Below are positions 21,898 to 30,851 of a stretch of 64,000 bases of DNA, piece by piece (positions within the stretch are counted from its first letter, which is position 1; each line of letters begins with the position of its first letter). This stretch comes from Pseudomonas sp. PSE14 (GTDB taxonomy: Bacteria; Pseudomonadota; Gammaproteobacteria; Pseudomonadales; Pseudomonadaceae): positions 4,650,001 through 4,714,000 of the forward strand of contig NZ_CP115669.1 in assembly GCF_029203285.1 (NCBI RefSeq), in the 5' to 3' direction. The notes under the pieces are model-generated. The model searched no databases and had not been told where the DNA came from. It saw nothing but the letters and a program-made list of their open reading frames with translations. The position numbers and the translations under genes are program-made.

Positions 21898-21924
21898 CAG
21901 CCCTCTCCCACAGGGAGGGGGCTG
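21898..21924. repeat. Dispersed CCCTCTCCC / GGGAGGGG inverted repeat
   Basis: CAGCCCTCTCCC, 3-nt loop, GGGAGGGGGCTG, with one mismatch. This resembles a common Pseudomonas intergenic repeat. A related CCCTCCC / GGGAGGG hairpin lies at 23055-23074 between moaA and the PpiC gene. Confidence 0.6.
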
Positions 21925-21964
21925 ATCGGCGAGGTAGCCGGGAACTGATGCAAGCAAGGCAAAG

Positions 21965-21983
21965 GGCGGGCGCAAGGCCCGCC
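21965..21983 (-). terminator. Hairpin after moaA
   Basis: On the minus strand, GGCGGGC / GCCCGCC with a 5-nt loop lies 14 bases after the moaA stop and is followed by CTTTGCC. The T-run is weak, but this is the probable end of the nar-side moaA transcript. Confidence 0.6.
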
Positions 21984-21996
21984 GAGGGAGGAAGGA

Positions 21997-22983
21997 TCAG
22001 CCGCCGCTGAGGTTCATGAAGCGCAGGACCTGCACGTCGCCCACGCTGAATTCGTGGCGCGCCGGCTTGCGCTGCAAGGCGCCGTGCAGCGCTTCGAGGA
22101 TGGGCTCGTCGTGCAGCGGATGGCGCCGCAGCAGACCGCGCAGGTCGAGGGAATGCTCGTGGCCCAGGCACAGCAGCAGACGGCCTTCGGCGGTCAGGCG
22201 CAGGCGGTTGCAGGTGGCGCAGAAGTTGTGCGAGTGCGGCGAGATGAAGCCGACACGCGTGCCCGGATGCTGCGCCAGGCGCACGTAGCGCGCCGGGCCG
22301 CCGCTGTGCTCGGCACTGTCCAGCAGGTCGTGGTGCTCGACGATCAGCGCGCGGACTTCGTCGCTGGAGCAGAAGCTTTCCTCGCGCTCGCGACCGACCT
22401 GGCCCAGGGGCATTTCCTCGATGAAGCTGATGTCCAGCCCGTTAGCGATGGCGTAGTCCACCAGCGCCGGCACCTCGTCGGCGTTGCGGCCCTTCATCAC
22501 CACGCAGTTCAGCTTGATGCGCTCGAAACCGGCCTTCTGCGCCGCTTCGATGCCGCGCAGCACCTGCTCCAGGCGGCCGGTGCGGGTGATGGCGGCGAAG
22601 CGTTGCGGGTCGAGGGTGTCGAGACTGATGTTCAGGCGGGCAAGGCCGGCGGCGTGGAGATCACCGGCCAATCGGGTGAGCTGCGAGCCATTACTGGTCA
22701 TGCACAGCTCGCGCAGGCCGGGCAGCGCAGCCAGGCGCTCGCAGAGGTGGACGATGCCGGGACGCACCAGCGGTTCGCCGCCGGTCAGGCGCAGCTTCTT
22801 CACACCGCGCTCGACGAATATCCGCGCCACCCGCTCGATCTCTTCCAGGGTGAGCACCTGCTGGCGCGGCAGGAAGCGCATGTTTTCCGACATGCAGTAG
22901 ACGCAACGGAAATCGCAGCGGTCGGTTACGGACAGGCGCAAGTAGTCGACCTTGCGGCCCTGGCCGTCAATCCATTCGGACAT
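21997..22983 (-). CDS. moaA: GTP 3',8-cyclase MoaA
   Basis: A 328-residue radical-SAM enzyme catalysing the first step of molybdenum cofactor synthesis (GTP to 3',8-cyclo-GTP). The N-terminal SAM cluster motif CDFRCVYC and GGEPL are present. The C-terminal second cluster is in [21 protein letters not shown], and the protein ends in the GG dipeptide (MNLSGG) needed by MoaA. It lies downstream of the nitrate reductase operon, so its product serves NarG. The 122-bp gap to the upstream isomerase gene holds an inverted repeat. Confidence 0.97.
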   Translation of the reverse strand: MSEWIDGQGRKVDYLRLSVTDRCDFRCVYCMSENMRFLPRQQVLTLEEIERVARIFVERGVKKLRLTGGEPLVRPGIVHLCERLAALPGLRELCMTSNGSQLTRLAGDLHAAGLARLNISLDTLDPQRFAAITRTGRLEQVLRGIEAAQKAGFERIKLNCVVMKGRNADEVPALVDYAIANGLDISFIEEMPLGQVGREREESFCSSDEVRALIVEHHDLLDSAEHSGGPARYVRLAQHPGTRVGFISPHSHNFCATCNRLRLTAEGRLLLCLGHEHSLDLRGLLRRHPLHDEPILEALHGALQRKPARHEFSVGDVQVLRFMNLSGG

Positions 22984-23105
22984 GGTGTTTCACTCCGGGC
23001 GGTCGTCCGGCGCGCGGCGCGGTGAGGACCGATATTCGTATCCGTTTCCGAAGCCCCTCCCTCCTTGGGGAGGGACGGTCGGGAGAGAGGGGCCCGGAAC
23101 CCGGT

Positions 23106-23924
23106 TCACTGCACCAGCGGACTCTCCGCGCCATCGAAGGCGAAGCCCTCGATCCGCGCCTCACCGGCCAGCACGCTGATGTACTGGCTGACCGCGCGCT
23201 GCAGCACCTGGGCGCGCAGGTAGCCGGCGATGCGTGGGCGGGCCTGCTCGAAGTCCAGCGGCTCGCCGCCGTCGCGCTCGATCAGCTCGACGACGTGCAG
23301 GCCGTAGCGGCTCTCCAGCGGATGACCAAGCAGGCCGGGTTGCTGTTGCAGGAGTCGTTTTTCGAATTCGGGGACGGTCTGCCCCGGCTCGATCCAGCCC
23401 AGGCCACCCCCGTCGTCTTTCGACGGGCAGTCGGAGAAGCGCATGGCCTTTTCGGCGAAGCGCTCAGGATGCTCGCGCAGTTCGGCCAGCAGCTCCTCGG
23501 CGTGCTCGCGGGCCTTGGCGCGACCGTCCAGATCGTCCGGCGCGCAGCCCAGCAGCACGTGGCGCAGGCGCATGCGCCAGGGCGTGGTCAGGCGGGTCGG
23601 GTTGGCGTCGTACCACTGGCGGCAGCTGGCTTCGTCCGCCTCGGGCACCCCAACCTCACGGTCGATTAGTGCGCGGATACGTGCTTCTTCCGGGGCCTCG
23701 CCCTCCTCAGCGACGGCCGCCAGATCCAGCGCGTCGGCGCGTTGCAGCAGCAGCTGGCGCACGACCAGCGCACGGCAGGCGGAATACAGGGCTTCGCCAT
23801 GGCTGGCGGCCGGGTGGTATTGCAGCTCACGGGCCAGTTCGCCCTCGTCGATGGCGACGCCGTTGACGGAGATGGCAGGCAGGTCGACATGCTCGACCTT
23901 GGCTTCGTAGTGGGAACAACTCAT
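23106..23924 (-). CDS. PpiC/NifM-type peptidyl-prolyl isomerase of the nar operon
   Basis: A 272-residue protein with a parvulin PpiC domain (about residues 115-215): MRLRHVLLGC, RFAEKAMRFSDCPSKDDGGGLGWI, and ESRYGLHVVELIERDGGEPLDF. A helical N-terminal part resembles NifM. There is no signal peptide, so it is cytosolic. It follows narI by 52 bp, in the same position as the isomerase of the P. aeruginosa nar operon. Assistance in folding or maturation of NarGH is an inference from context. Confidence 0.9.
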   Translation of the reverse strand: MSCSHYEAKVEHVDLPAISVNGVAIDEGELARELQYHPAASHGEALYSACRALVVRQLLLQRADALDLAAVAEEGEAPEEARIRALIDREVGVPEADEASCRQWYDANPTRLTTPWRMRLRHVLLGCAPDDLDGRAKAREHAEELLAELREHPERFAEKAMRFSDCPSKDDGGGLGWIEPGQTVPEFEKRLLQQQPGLLGHPLESRYGLHVVELIERDGGEPLDFEQARPRIAGYLRAQVLQRAVSQYISVLAGEARIEGFAFDGAESPLVQ

Positions 23925-23976
23925 TTCGACTACCTCCGGTCGGCGGATAACGCCTGTGGCGTCATCCGCCGCTTCA

Positions 23977-24663
23977 TTACGCTGCGCGACGCTTGGTGCG
24001 GACCACCTGGTAACGGCGGCCGAAGTACCACACCGGGGCGCTGACGATGTGCACCAGGCGGGTGAAGGGGAACAGAACGAACAGGGTCAGGCCGAGGGTC
24101 ACGTGCAGCTTGTAGACCAGCGAGACCGGAGCGATCGCCTCGGCGGCGGCCAGCGGCTGGAAGGTGACGATGGACTGCGCCCAGTTGGCGAGCATCACCA
24201 TCACCGAACCATCCAGGTGATGGGTGGAAGCGACGATGGTGGACAGGCCGAGGATCAGCTGGACGTAGAGCACCAGCAGGATCATCAGGTCCGACGCGTT
24301 GCCGGTGGCGCGTACGCGGTCGTTGGTCAGGCGGCGCAGGATCAGGCCGGTCAGGCCGATGAAGCAGAGGATGCCGAAGAAGCCGCCGGAAACCATCGCC
24401 AGCAGTTGCTTCTGCTCGGTGCTGATCAGGTGCTCATAGACCGAGTGCGGGGTCAGCAGGCCGACGAAGTGGCCGGCGAGGATGAACAGCACACCGACGT
24501 GGAATAGGTTGCTGTACACGCGCATGCCCTTCTTGCTCAGCATCTGGCTGGAGCCGGCTTTCCAGGTGTATTGCGAGAGGTCGAAGCGCGCCCAGCTGCC
24601 GATCAGGCAGATGAGCAGCGCGACATAGGGGTAGATCCCGAAGGCGAGAAGATTGAGGGACAT
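23977..24663 (-). CDS. narI: Respiratory nitrate reductase gamma subunit, cytochrome b
   Basis: A 228-residue membrane protein with five hydrophobic helices. It binds two b-hemes and oxidises quinol, passing electrons to NarH. Histidines in LFHVGVLFILAGHFVGLLTPH, STHHLDG and YKLHVTLG sit where the heme ligands are expected. The start is ATG 24663, two bases after narJ; the reading frame stays open upstream but overlaps narJ, so the short form is correct. It ends with the basic tail VVRTKRRAA. Confidence 0.96.
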   Translation of the reverse strand: MSLNLLAFGIYPYVALLICLIGSWARFDLSQYTWKAGSSQMLSKKGMRVYSNLFHVGVLFILAGHFVGLLTPHSVYEHLISTEQKQLLAMVSGGFFGILCFIGLTGLILRRLTNDRVRATGNASDLMILLVLYVQLILGLSTIVASTHHLDGSVMVMLANWAQSIVTFQPLAAAEAIAPVSLVYKLHVTLGLTLFVLFPFTRLVHIVSAPVWYFGRRYQVVRTKRRAA

Positions 24664-24665
24664 GG

Positions 24666-25418
24666 TCAGGCTCCTACTTTGGCCGCCCGGTACTGCATCT
24701 GCGGAACCGGCTGGGCGACCCACTGCATGGGTTGTTCGGCGGACGTGGAGACACGTCGCGCGCTGGTGGACGGGCAGCCGGCGGCCGGCTCGGCAAAGCT
24801 CACCGGGGTTTCCTCCCAGGCCTTGTCGATGGCTTCCAGGCTGTCGTCGCGCACTTCCTGTTCGCGGTCGCGCTTGAGCGCGCTCATGTCCGGCCGCTCG
24901 CCGGACAGCTCCAGCAGGCCCTGGAACACGGCGGCATAAGCGCTGCCGCGTTCCTCCAGACGCAGCGCGATCAGCGCGAGGATGTGCGCGACTTCCGCCA
25001 GGCCCACGCGGGCCGATTCGGCGTCCTGCAGGGCGAGGAACTCCAGGTACAGCGGCAGGTAGTCGGGCAGCTCGTTGACGTCGATGGCCAGGCCCGCCTG
25101 GGTGTAGCGGTCCATCAGGTCGACCATGGCCTGGCCACGGTCGCGGGACTCGCCATGCACGTGTTCGAACAGCAGCAGCGAGACCGAGCGACCGCGTTCG
25201 AACAGTCCGTCGTAACGGGCCTGCACGTCGAGGATGTCGCCCTGGCACAACTCGTTGAGCAACGCGGCGAGGCCGTCGCGCTGCGCTTCGGGCAGGTCGC
25301 AGGTGCGGATCAATGCATGCAGCGCCAGGCTTTCCTCGCGCAGTTCGACGCGCGGATAGTCCAGCAGCAGCGCGCTGAGCTTCAGTAACTGGCTGTGGCT
25401 TTCCATGGAAATGGTCAT
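24666..25418 (-). CDS. narJ: Nitrate reductase molybdenum cofactor assembly chaperone
   Basis: A 250-residue soluble chaperone of the NarJ/TorD family, starting at MTISMESHSQLLKLSALLLDYP. It contains ERGRSVSLLLFEHVHGESRDRGQAMVDL and DYLPLYLEFLA, both NarJ signatures. It holds apo-NarG for molybdenum cofactor insertion and is not part of the final enzyme. It starts 5 bp after the narH stop and ends 2 bp before narI, in line with strict operon expression. Confidence 0.96.
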   Translation of the reverse strand: MTISMESHSQLLKLSALLLDYPRVELREESLALHALIRTCDLPEAQRDGLAALLNELCQGDILDVQARYDGLFERGRSVSLLLFEHVHGESRDRGQAMVDLMDRYTQAGLAIDVNELPDYLPLYLEFLALQDAESARVGLAEVAHILALIALRLEERGSAYAAVFQGLLELSGERPDMSALKRDREQEVRDDSLEAIDKAWEETPVSFAEPAAGCPSTSARRVSTSAEQPMQWVAQPVPQMQYRAAKVGA

Positions 25419-25423
25419 GGCGC

Positions 25424-26959
25424 TCACTCCTGTATCTGCACGGTCTGGATGACGTTGCGCTGGTCCACGGCCTTGCCGCCGAACAGGTTGACGCCGGAGT
25501 TGCTGGAGCAACCGTTGCCGAAGCTGAAGCCGCAACCCGAACGCTCGGCGAAAGCATCCGACAGCGCCTCTTCACGGTGCGCAGTCGGGATGACGAAGCG
25601 GTCTTCGTAGTTGGCGATGGCCAGGTAGCGGTACATCTCTTCCACCTGGTTCACGGAGAGGCCGACCTTCTTCAGCACGTCCAGGTCCTGCTTGCCTTCC
25701 ACGTGCTCGGCACGCTTGTAGGCACGCATGGCCAGCAGGCGCTTGAGGGCCAGCAGCACCGGGGCGGTGTCGCCGGCGGTCAGCAGGTTGGCCAGGTACT
25801 GCACGGGGATGCGCAGGGATTCGACGTCCGGGATCACCCCGTCGCTGCCAATATGGCCTTCGGAAGCGGCGTTCTGGATCGGCGACAGCGGCGGCACGTA
25901 CCAGACCATCGGCAGGGTGCGGTACTCCGGGTGCAGCGGCAGGGCCAACTTCCAGTCCATGGCCAGCTTGTACACCGGCGATTTCTGCGCGGACTCGATG
26001 ACGCTGTCCGGCACGCCGTCCTTGCGGGCCTGCTCGATCACTTTCGGGTCGAATGGATCGAGGAAGATTTCCAGCTGCTTCTGGTACAGCTCGCGCTCGT
26101 TCTCGCAGGTGGCCACTTCGTGGATGCGGTCGGCGTCGTACAGCAGCACGCCGAGGTAGCGGATGCGACCCACGCAGGTTTCCGAGCAGACGGTCGGCTG
26201 GCCGGCCTCGATGCGCGGGTAGCAGAAGATGCACTTCTCGGATTTGCCGCTCTTCCAGTTGAAGTAGATCTTCTTGTACGGGCAGCCGCTGATGCACATG
26301 CGCCAGCCGCGGCACTTGTCCTGGTCGATGAGGACGATGCCGTCTTCCTCGCGCTTGTAGATCGCACCGCTCGGGCACGAAGCCACGCACGCCGGGTTCA
26401 GGCAGTGCTCGCACAGGCGCGGCAGGTACATCATGAAGGTGTTTTCGTACTCGCCGTAGATGTCCGCCTGGACCTGATCGAAGTTCTTGTCCTTGCGGCG
26501 CTTGGCGAATTCGGTGCCGAGGATTTCCTCCCAGTTGGGGCCCCACTCGATCTTCTGCATGCGCTGGCCGGAGACCAGCGAGCGCGGCCGGGCGACCGGC
26601 TGATGCTGGGCCTTGGGCGCGGTGTGCAGGTGCTGGTAATCGAAGTCGAAGGGCTCGTAATAGTCATCGATTTCCGGCAGGTCCGGGTTGGCGAAGATGT
26701 TCGCCAGCACGCGGAACTTGCCGCCGATGCGCGGGACGATGGAGCCGTCGGCGTTACGCTTCCAGCCTCCCTTCCACTTCTCCTGGTTTTCCCACTCCTT
26801 CGGGTAACCGATGCCGGGCTTGGTTTCGACGTTGTTGAACCAGGCGTACTCGACGCCTTCGCGGCTGGTCCAGACGTTCTTGCAGGTGATGGAGCAGGTG
26901 TGGCAACCGATGCATTTGTCGAGGTTCAGCACCATGCCGACTTGCGAACGAATTTTCAT
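25424..26959 (-). CDS. narH: Respiratory nitrate reductase beta subunit, iron-sulfur
   Basis: A 511-residue electron-transfer subunit carrying one [3Fe-4S] and three [4Fe-4S] clusters. Cysteine groups are CIGCHTCSITC, CEHCLNPACVASC, CRGWRMCISGCPY (tryptophan in place of a cysteine, marking the [3Fe-4S] site) and CIFCYPRIEAGQPTVCSETC. The start is ATG 26959, eleven bases after narG with GAGG upstream; an upstream in-frame M is less likely. It links NarI hemes to NarG. Confidence 0.97.
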   Translation of the reverse strand: MKIRSQVGMVLNLDKCIGCHTCSITCKNVWTSREGVEYAWFNNVETKPGIGYPKEWENQEKWKGGWKRNADGSIVPRIGGKFRVLANIFANPDLPEIDDYYEPFDFDYQHLHTAPKAQHQPVARPRSLVSGQRMQKIEWGPNWEEILGTEFAKRRKDKNFDQVQADIYGEYENTFMMYLPRLCEHCLNPACVASCPSGAIYKREEDGIVLIDQDKCRGWRMCISGCPYKKIYFNWKSGKSEKCIFCYPRIEAGQPTVCSETCVGRIRYLGVLLYDADRIHEVATCENERELYQKQLEIFLDPFDPKVIEQARKDGVPDSVIESAQKSPVYKLAMDWKLALPLHPEYRTLPMVWYVPPLSPIQNAASEGHIGSDGVIPDVESLRIPVQYLANLLTAGDTAPVLLALKRLLAMRAYKRAEHVEGKQDLDVLKKVGLSVNQVEEMYRYLAIANYEDRFVIPTAHREEALSDAFAERSGCGFSFGNGCSSNSGVNLFGGKAVDQRNVIQTVQIQE

Positions 26960-26970
26960 GGCAGTAATCC

Positions 26971-29900
26971 TCAAATGTCCTGGGGCAGCGGTTGCGGCAG
27001 GGCGTCACCGCCCAGCCCGCCCTGCTCCGGCTCGTCGAGCCAGTCGACCTTGTTCATCTTGCGCACCACGACGAACTCGTCGCGGTTGCAGCCGACGGTG
27101 CCGTAGTAGTTGAAGCCCCACGCCTGCTGGGCGTAGCCGCCGATCATGTGGGTGGGTTTGAGGACCACGCGGGTCACCGAGTTGTGGTGGCCGCCGCGGG
27201 TGCCGGTGGTTTCGCTGCCCGGCAGGTTCACGATGCGTTCCTGGGCGTGGTACATCATCACCATGCCGTCCTTCACGCGCTGGCTGACCACCGCGCGGCA
27301 GGTCGCGGCGCCGTTGGCGTTGAAGACTTCGACCCAGTCGTTGTCCTCGATGCCGGCGCGCCTGGCGTCGTTCTCGCTCATCCAGATGATCGGGCCACCG
27401 CGCGACAGGGTGAGCATCAGCAGGTTGTCGCTGTAGGTGGAGTGGATGCCCCACTTCTGGTGCGGGGTGATCCAGTTCAGGGTGATCTCGGTGTGGCCGT
27501 TGGGCTTCTTGTTGAACAGCTTGTCGGTGCTGCGGGTGTTGACCGGCGGCCGGTAGCTGACGAAACCCTCGCCGAAGGCCTGCATCCACGGGTGATCCTG
27601 GTAGAACTGCTGGCGACCGGTGAGGGTGCGCCACGGGATCATTTCGTGGACGTTGGTGTAGCCGGCGTTGTAGCTCACGTGCTCATCTTCGAGGCCCGAC
27701 CAGGTGGGACTGGAGATGATCTTGCGCGGCTGCGCCTGGACGTCGCGGAAGCGGATCTTCTCTTCTTCCTTGGGCAGCGCCAGGTGGGTGTGGTCGCGAC
27801 CAGTGAACTTCGACAGTGCTTCCCAGGCCTTCACGGCCACCTGGCCATTGGTTTCCGGTGCCAGGGCAAGGATCACCTCGGCGGCGTCGATGGCGCTCTC
27901 GATGCGCGGACGGCCTTCGCTGATGCCCGGTTCGGTCACCCGATGGTTCAGCTCGCCGAGCAGCTTGATTTCCTTGTCGGTGTTCCAGCCGATGCCCTTG
28001 CCGCCGTTGCCGAGCTTGTCCAGCAGCGGGCCGAGGGAGGTGAATTTCTTGTAGGTGTTCGGGTAGTCACGCTCGACCACATGCAGGGTCGGCATGCTGC
28101 GGCCGGGAACCGGTTCGCACTCGCCCTTCTTCCAGTCGCTGCCGCCGAAAGGCTGCGCGAGTTCGTTGGCGGTGTCGTGCAGCAGCGGCACGGTGACCAG
28201 GTCCTTCTCCACACCCAGGTGACCGACGGAAACCTCGGAGAACTTCCTGGCGATGGCCTTGTAGATTTCCCAGTCGCTCTTGGCTTCCCACGCCGGATCG
28301 GTAGCGGCGGACAGCGGGTGGATGAAGGGGTGCATGTCGGAGGTGTTGAGGTCGTCCTTCTCGTACCAGGTCGCGGTCGGCAGGACGATGTCCGAATACA
28401 TGCAGGTGGAGGACATGCGGAAGTCCAGGGTGGTGACCAGGTCCAGCTTGCCTTCGGCGCCCTGCTCGACCCAATCGACTTCGCCCGGGCACGGGCCGCC
28501 GGCCTTGCCGAGGTCGTCGTTCATCACGCCGTTCTTAGCGCCCAGCAGGTACTTGAGCATGTACTCGTGGCCCTTGCCCGAGGAGCCGAGCAGGTTGGAG
28601 CGCCAGATGAACATGTTGCGCGGGAAGTTCTGCGGATCGTCCGGCTGCTCACTGGCCACGCGCAGGTTGCCGGCCTTGAGCTCGCGCACTACGTAGTCCT
28701 GCACCGGAATACCGGCCTTCTCGGCGTCGGCGGCGATGCGCAGCGGGTTGCGGTTGAGCTGCGGGGCGGACGGCAACCAGCCCATACGCTCGGCGCGGAT
28801 GTTGTAGTCCAGCGCGTGCTCAGGGAATTGTTTGGTATCGGCCAGCGGGGAAAGAACCTCGTGCATCGAGATCTTCTCGTGGCGCCATTGCGAGCTGTGC
28901 AGGTAGAAGAAGCTGGTGCCGTTCATCTGCCGTGGCGGACGGCTCCAGTCGGTGCCGAACGCCAGCGGGACCCAGCCGGTCTGCGGGCGGAGTTTTTCCT
29001 GGCCCACATAGTGCGCCCAGCCGCCACCGCTCTGGCCGATGCAACCGCACATCATCAGCATGTTGATGACCGCGCGGTAGTTCATGTCCATGTGGTACCA
29101 GTGGTTCATCGCCGCGCCGATGATGACCATGGCCTTGCCGTGGGTCTTGTCGGCGCTGTCGGCGAACTCACGGGCCACCTGGATGGCGCGCGCCGCCGGC
29201 ACACCGGTGATGCGCGCCTGCCAGGCCGGGGTGTAGGGCACGTCGGCGTCGGTGTAGGACGCGGCCACGTTGCCGCCGCCCAGGCCACGATCGACGCTGT
29301 AGTTGGCCATCTGCAGGTCATACACGGTGGCGACGCGCAGGGTCTGGCCGTCGGCGCCAGTCACTTCGCGGAACGGCACGCGGCGCACCAGCACCTCGTC
29401 GTTGTCCACGCCCTTGAAGTGCGGATGCTCTTGCCCGGCGAAGTATGGGAAGGCCACGTCGCAGGCCTTTTCCGGGCCGTCGATCAGGGTCAGGGCCAGG
29501 CGGGTGTCACGCTTCTCGCCGCCTTCCTTCTCCTCGATGTTCCACTTGCCGGACTCGCCCCAGCGGTAGCCGATGGCGCCAGTGGGCGAAACCAGCTCGC
29601 CGGAGATTTCGTCCAGGCCGATGGTCTTCCACTCGGGGTTGTTGCCCTGGCCGAGGTTGTTCGCCAGGTCCGCCGCGCGCAGGTAGCGGGTCGGCTTGAG
29701 CACGCCGCCTTCGTGCGGTTCGAGCAGCACCAGCATTGGCATGTCGGTGTACTGGCGGCAGTAGTCGACGAAGTAGGCGCTGGGTTTGTCGAGGTGGAAT
29801 TCCTTGAGGATGACGTGACCGAAGGCCATGCCCAGCGCAGCGTCGGTGCCCTGCTTGGGGTTGAGCCAGAGGTCGGTGAGCTTGGCCACTTCGGAATAGT

Positions 29901-30750
29901 CCGGGGTGACGGCCACGGTCTTGGTGCCCTTGTAGCGGACCTCGGTGAAGAAGTGCGCGTCGGGGGTACGGGTCTGCGGGACGTTGGAGCCCCAGGCGAT
30001 GATGTAGCTGGAGTTGTACCAGTCGGCCGATTCCGGCACGTCGGTCTGCTCGCCCCAGATCTGCGGGGACGCAGGCGGCAGGTCGCAGTACCAGTCGTAG
30101 AAGGACAGGCACACGCCGCCGATCAGCGACAGGTAACGGGCGCCGGCAGCGTAGCTGACCATGGACATCGCCGGGATCGGCGAGAAGCCGATGACGCGGT
30201 CCGGGCCATAGGTCTTGGCGGTGTAGACGTTGGCGGCGGCGATGATCTCGGTGACTTCGTTCCAGCTCGAACGCACGAAGCCGCCCAGGCCGCGCTCGCT
30301 CTTGTAGCTTTTCGCCTTGGCCGAGTCTTCGACGATGCTGGCCCAGGCGTCCACCGGGTCGTTGTGAACAGCGCGAGCTTCACGCCAGAGCTTGAGCAGC
30401 GGCTTGCGCACCTTGGGGTACTTCAGGCGGTTGGCGCTGTAGATGTACCAGGAGTAGCTGGCGCCACGGGGGCAGCCGCGCGGCTCGTGGTTGGGCAGGT
30501 CCGGGCGGGTCCGCGGGTAATCGGTCTGCTGGGTTTCCCAAGTGATCAGGCCGTTCTTCACGTAGATCTTCCAGGAGCACGAGCCGGTGCAGTTCACCCC
30601 GTGGGTGGAACGCACGATCTTGTCGTGCTGCCAGCGCTGCCGGTAACTGTTTTCCCAGGCACGGCTCTCGTTGCTGACTTCGCCATGACCATCGGCGAAT
30701 TCGCCCTGCTTCTTCTTGAAGAATTGCAGGCGGTCGAGCAGGTAACTCAT
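26971..30750 (-). CDS. narG: Respiratory nitrate reductase alpha subunit, molybdenum catalytic
   Basis: A 1259-residue catalytic subunit, usual NarG length. It reduces nitrate to nitrite at a bis-MGD molybdenum centre on the cytoplasmic face. The N-terminal HGVNCTGSCSWKIYVKNG carries the His/Cys ligands of the FS0 cluster, and RGCPRGASYSWY follows. The segment WYCDLPPASPQIWGEQTDVPE holds the expected Mo-ligand aspartate region. ATG 30750 has a strong GAGGAGA site. The 101-bp spacer from narK2 contains a GGGCGC / GCGCCC hairpin at 30821-30837. Confidence 0.98.
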   Translation of the reverse strand: MSYLLDRLQFFKKKQGEFADGHGEVSNESRAWENSYRQRWQHDKIVRSTHGVNCTGSCSWKIYVKNGLITWETQQTDYPRTRPDLPNHEPRGCPRGASYSWYIYSANRLKYPKVRKPLLKLWREARAVHNDPVDAWASIVEDSAKAKSYKSERGLGGFVRSSWNEVTEIIAAANVYTAKTYGPDRVIGFSPIPAMSMVSYAAGARYLSLIGGVCLSFYDWYCDLPPASPQIWGEQTDVPESADWYNSSYIIAWGSNVPQTRTPDAHFFTEVRYKGTKTVAVTPDYSEVAKLTDLWLNPKQGTDAALGMAFGHVILKEFHLDKPSAYFVDYCRQYTDMPMLVLLEPHEGGVLKPTRYLRAADLANNLGQGNNPEWKTIGLDEISGELVSPTGAIGYRWGESGKWNIEEKEGGEKRDTRLALTLIDGPEKACDVAFPYFAGQEHPHFKGVDNDEVLVRRVPFREVTGADGQTLRVATVYDLQMANYSVDRGLGGGNVAASYTDADVPYTPAWQARITGVPAARAIQVAREFADSADKTHGKAMVIIGAAMNHWYHMDMNYRAVINMLMMCGCIGQSGGGWAHYVGQEKLRPQTGWVPLAFGTDWSRPPRQMNGTSFFYLHSSQWRHEKISMHEVLSPLADTKQFPEHALDYNIRAERMGWLPSAPQLNRNPLRIAADAEKAGIPVQDYVVRELKAGNLRVASEQPDDPQNFPRNMFIWRSNLLGSSGKGHEYMLKYLLGAKNGVMNDDLGKAGGPCPGEVDWVEQGAEGKLDLVTTLDFRMSSTCMYSDIVLPTATWYEKDDLNTSDMHPFIHPLSAATDPAWEAKSDWEIYKAIARKFSEVSVGHLGVEKDLVTVPLLHDTANELAQPFGGSDWKKGECEPVPGRSMPTLHVVERDYPNTYKKFTSLGPLLDKLGNGGKGIGWNTDKEIKLLGELNHRVTEPGISEGRPRIESAIDAAEVILALAPETNGQVAVKAWEALSKFTGRDHTHLALPKEEEKIRFRDVQAQPRKIISSPTWSGLEDEHVSYNAGYTNVHEMIPWRTLTGRQQFYQDHPWMQAFGEGFVSYRPPVNTRSTDKLFNKKPNGHTEITLNWITPHQKWGIHSTYSDNLLMLTLSRGGPIIWMSENDARRAGIEDNDWVEVFNANGAATCRAVVSQRVKDGMVMMYHAQERIVNLPGSETTGTRGGHHNSVTRVVLKPTHMIGGYAQQAWGFNYYGTVGCNRDEFVVVRKMNKVDWLDEPEQGGLGGDALPQPLPQDI

Positions 30751-30851
30751 CTGTATCTCCTCACCCGGTCTGCGCCGGGCGTTAAAACGCTAATCAAGCT
30801 CGCGAAACAGGTCTTGCGGCGGGCGCACGGGGCGCCCACCACGGCAATCGA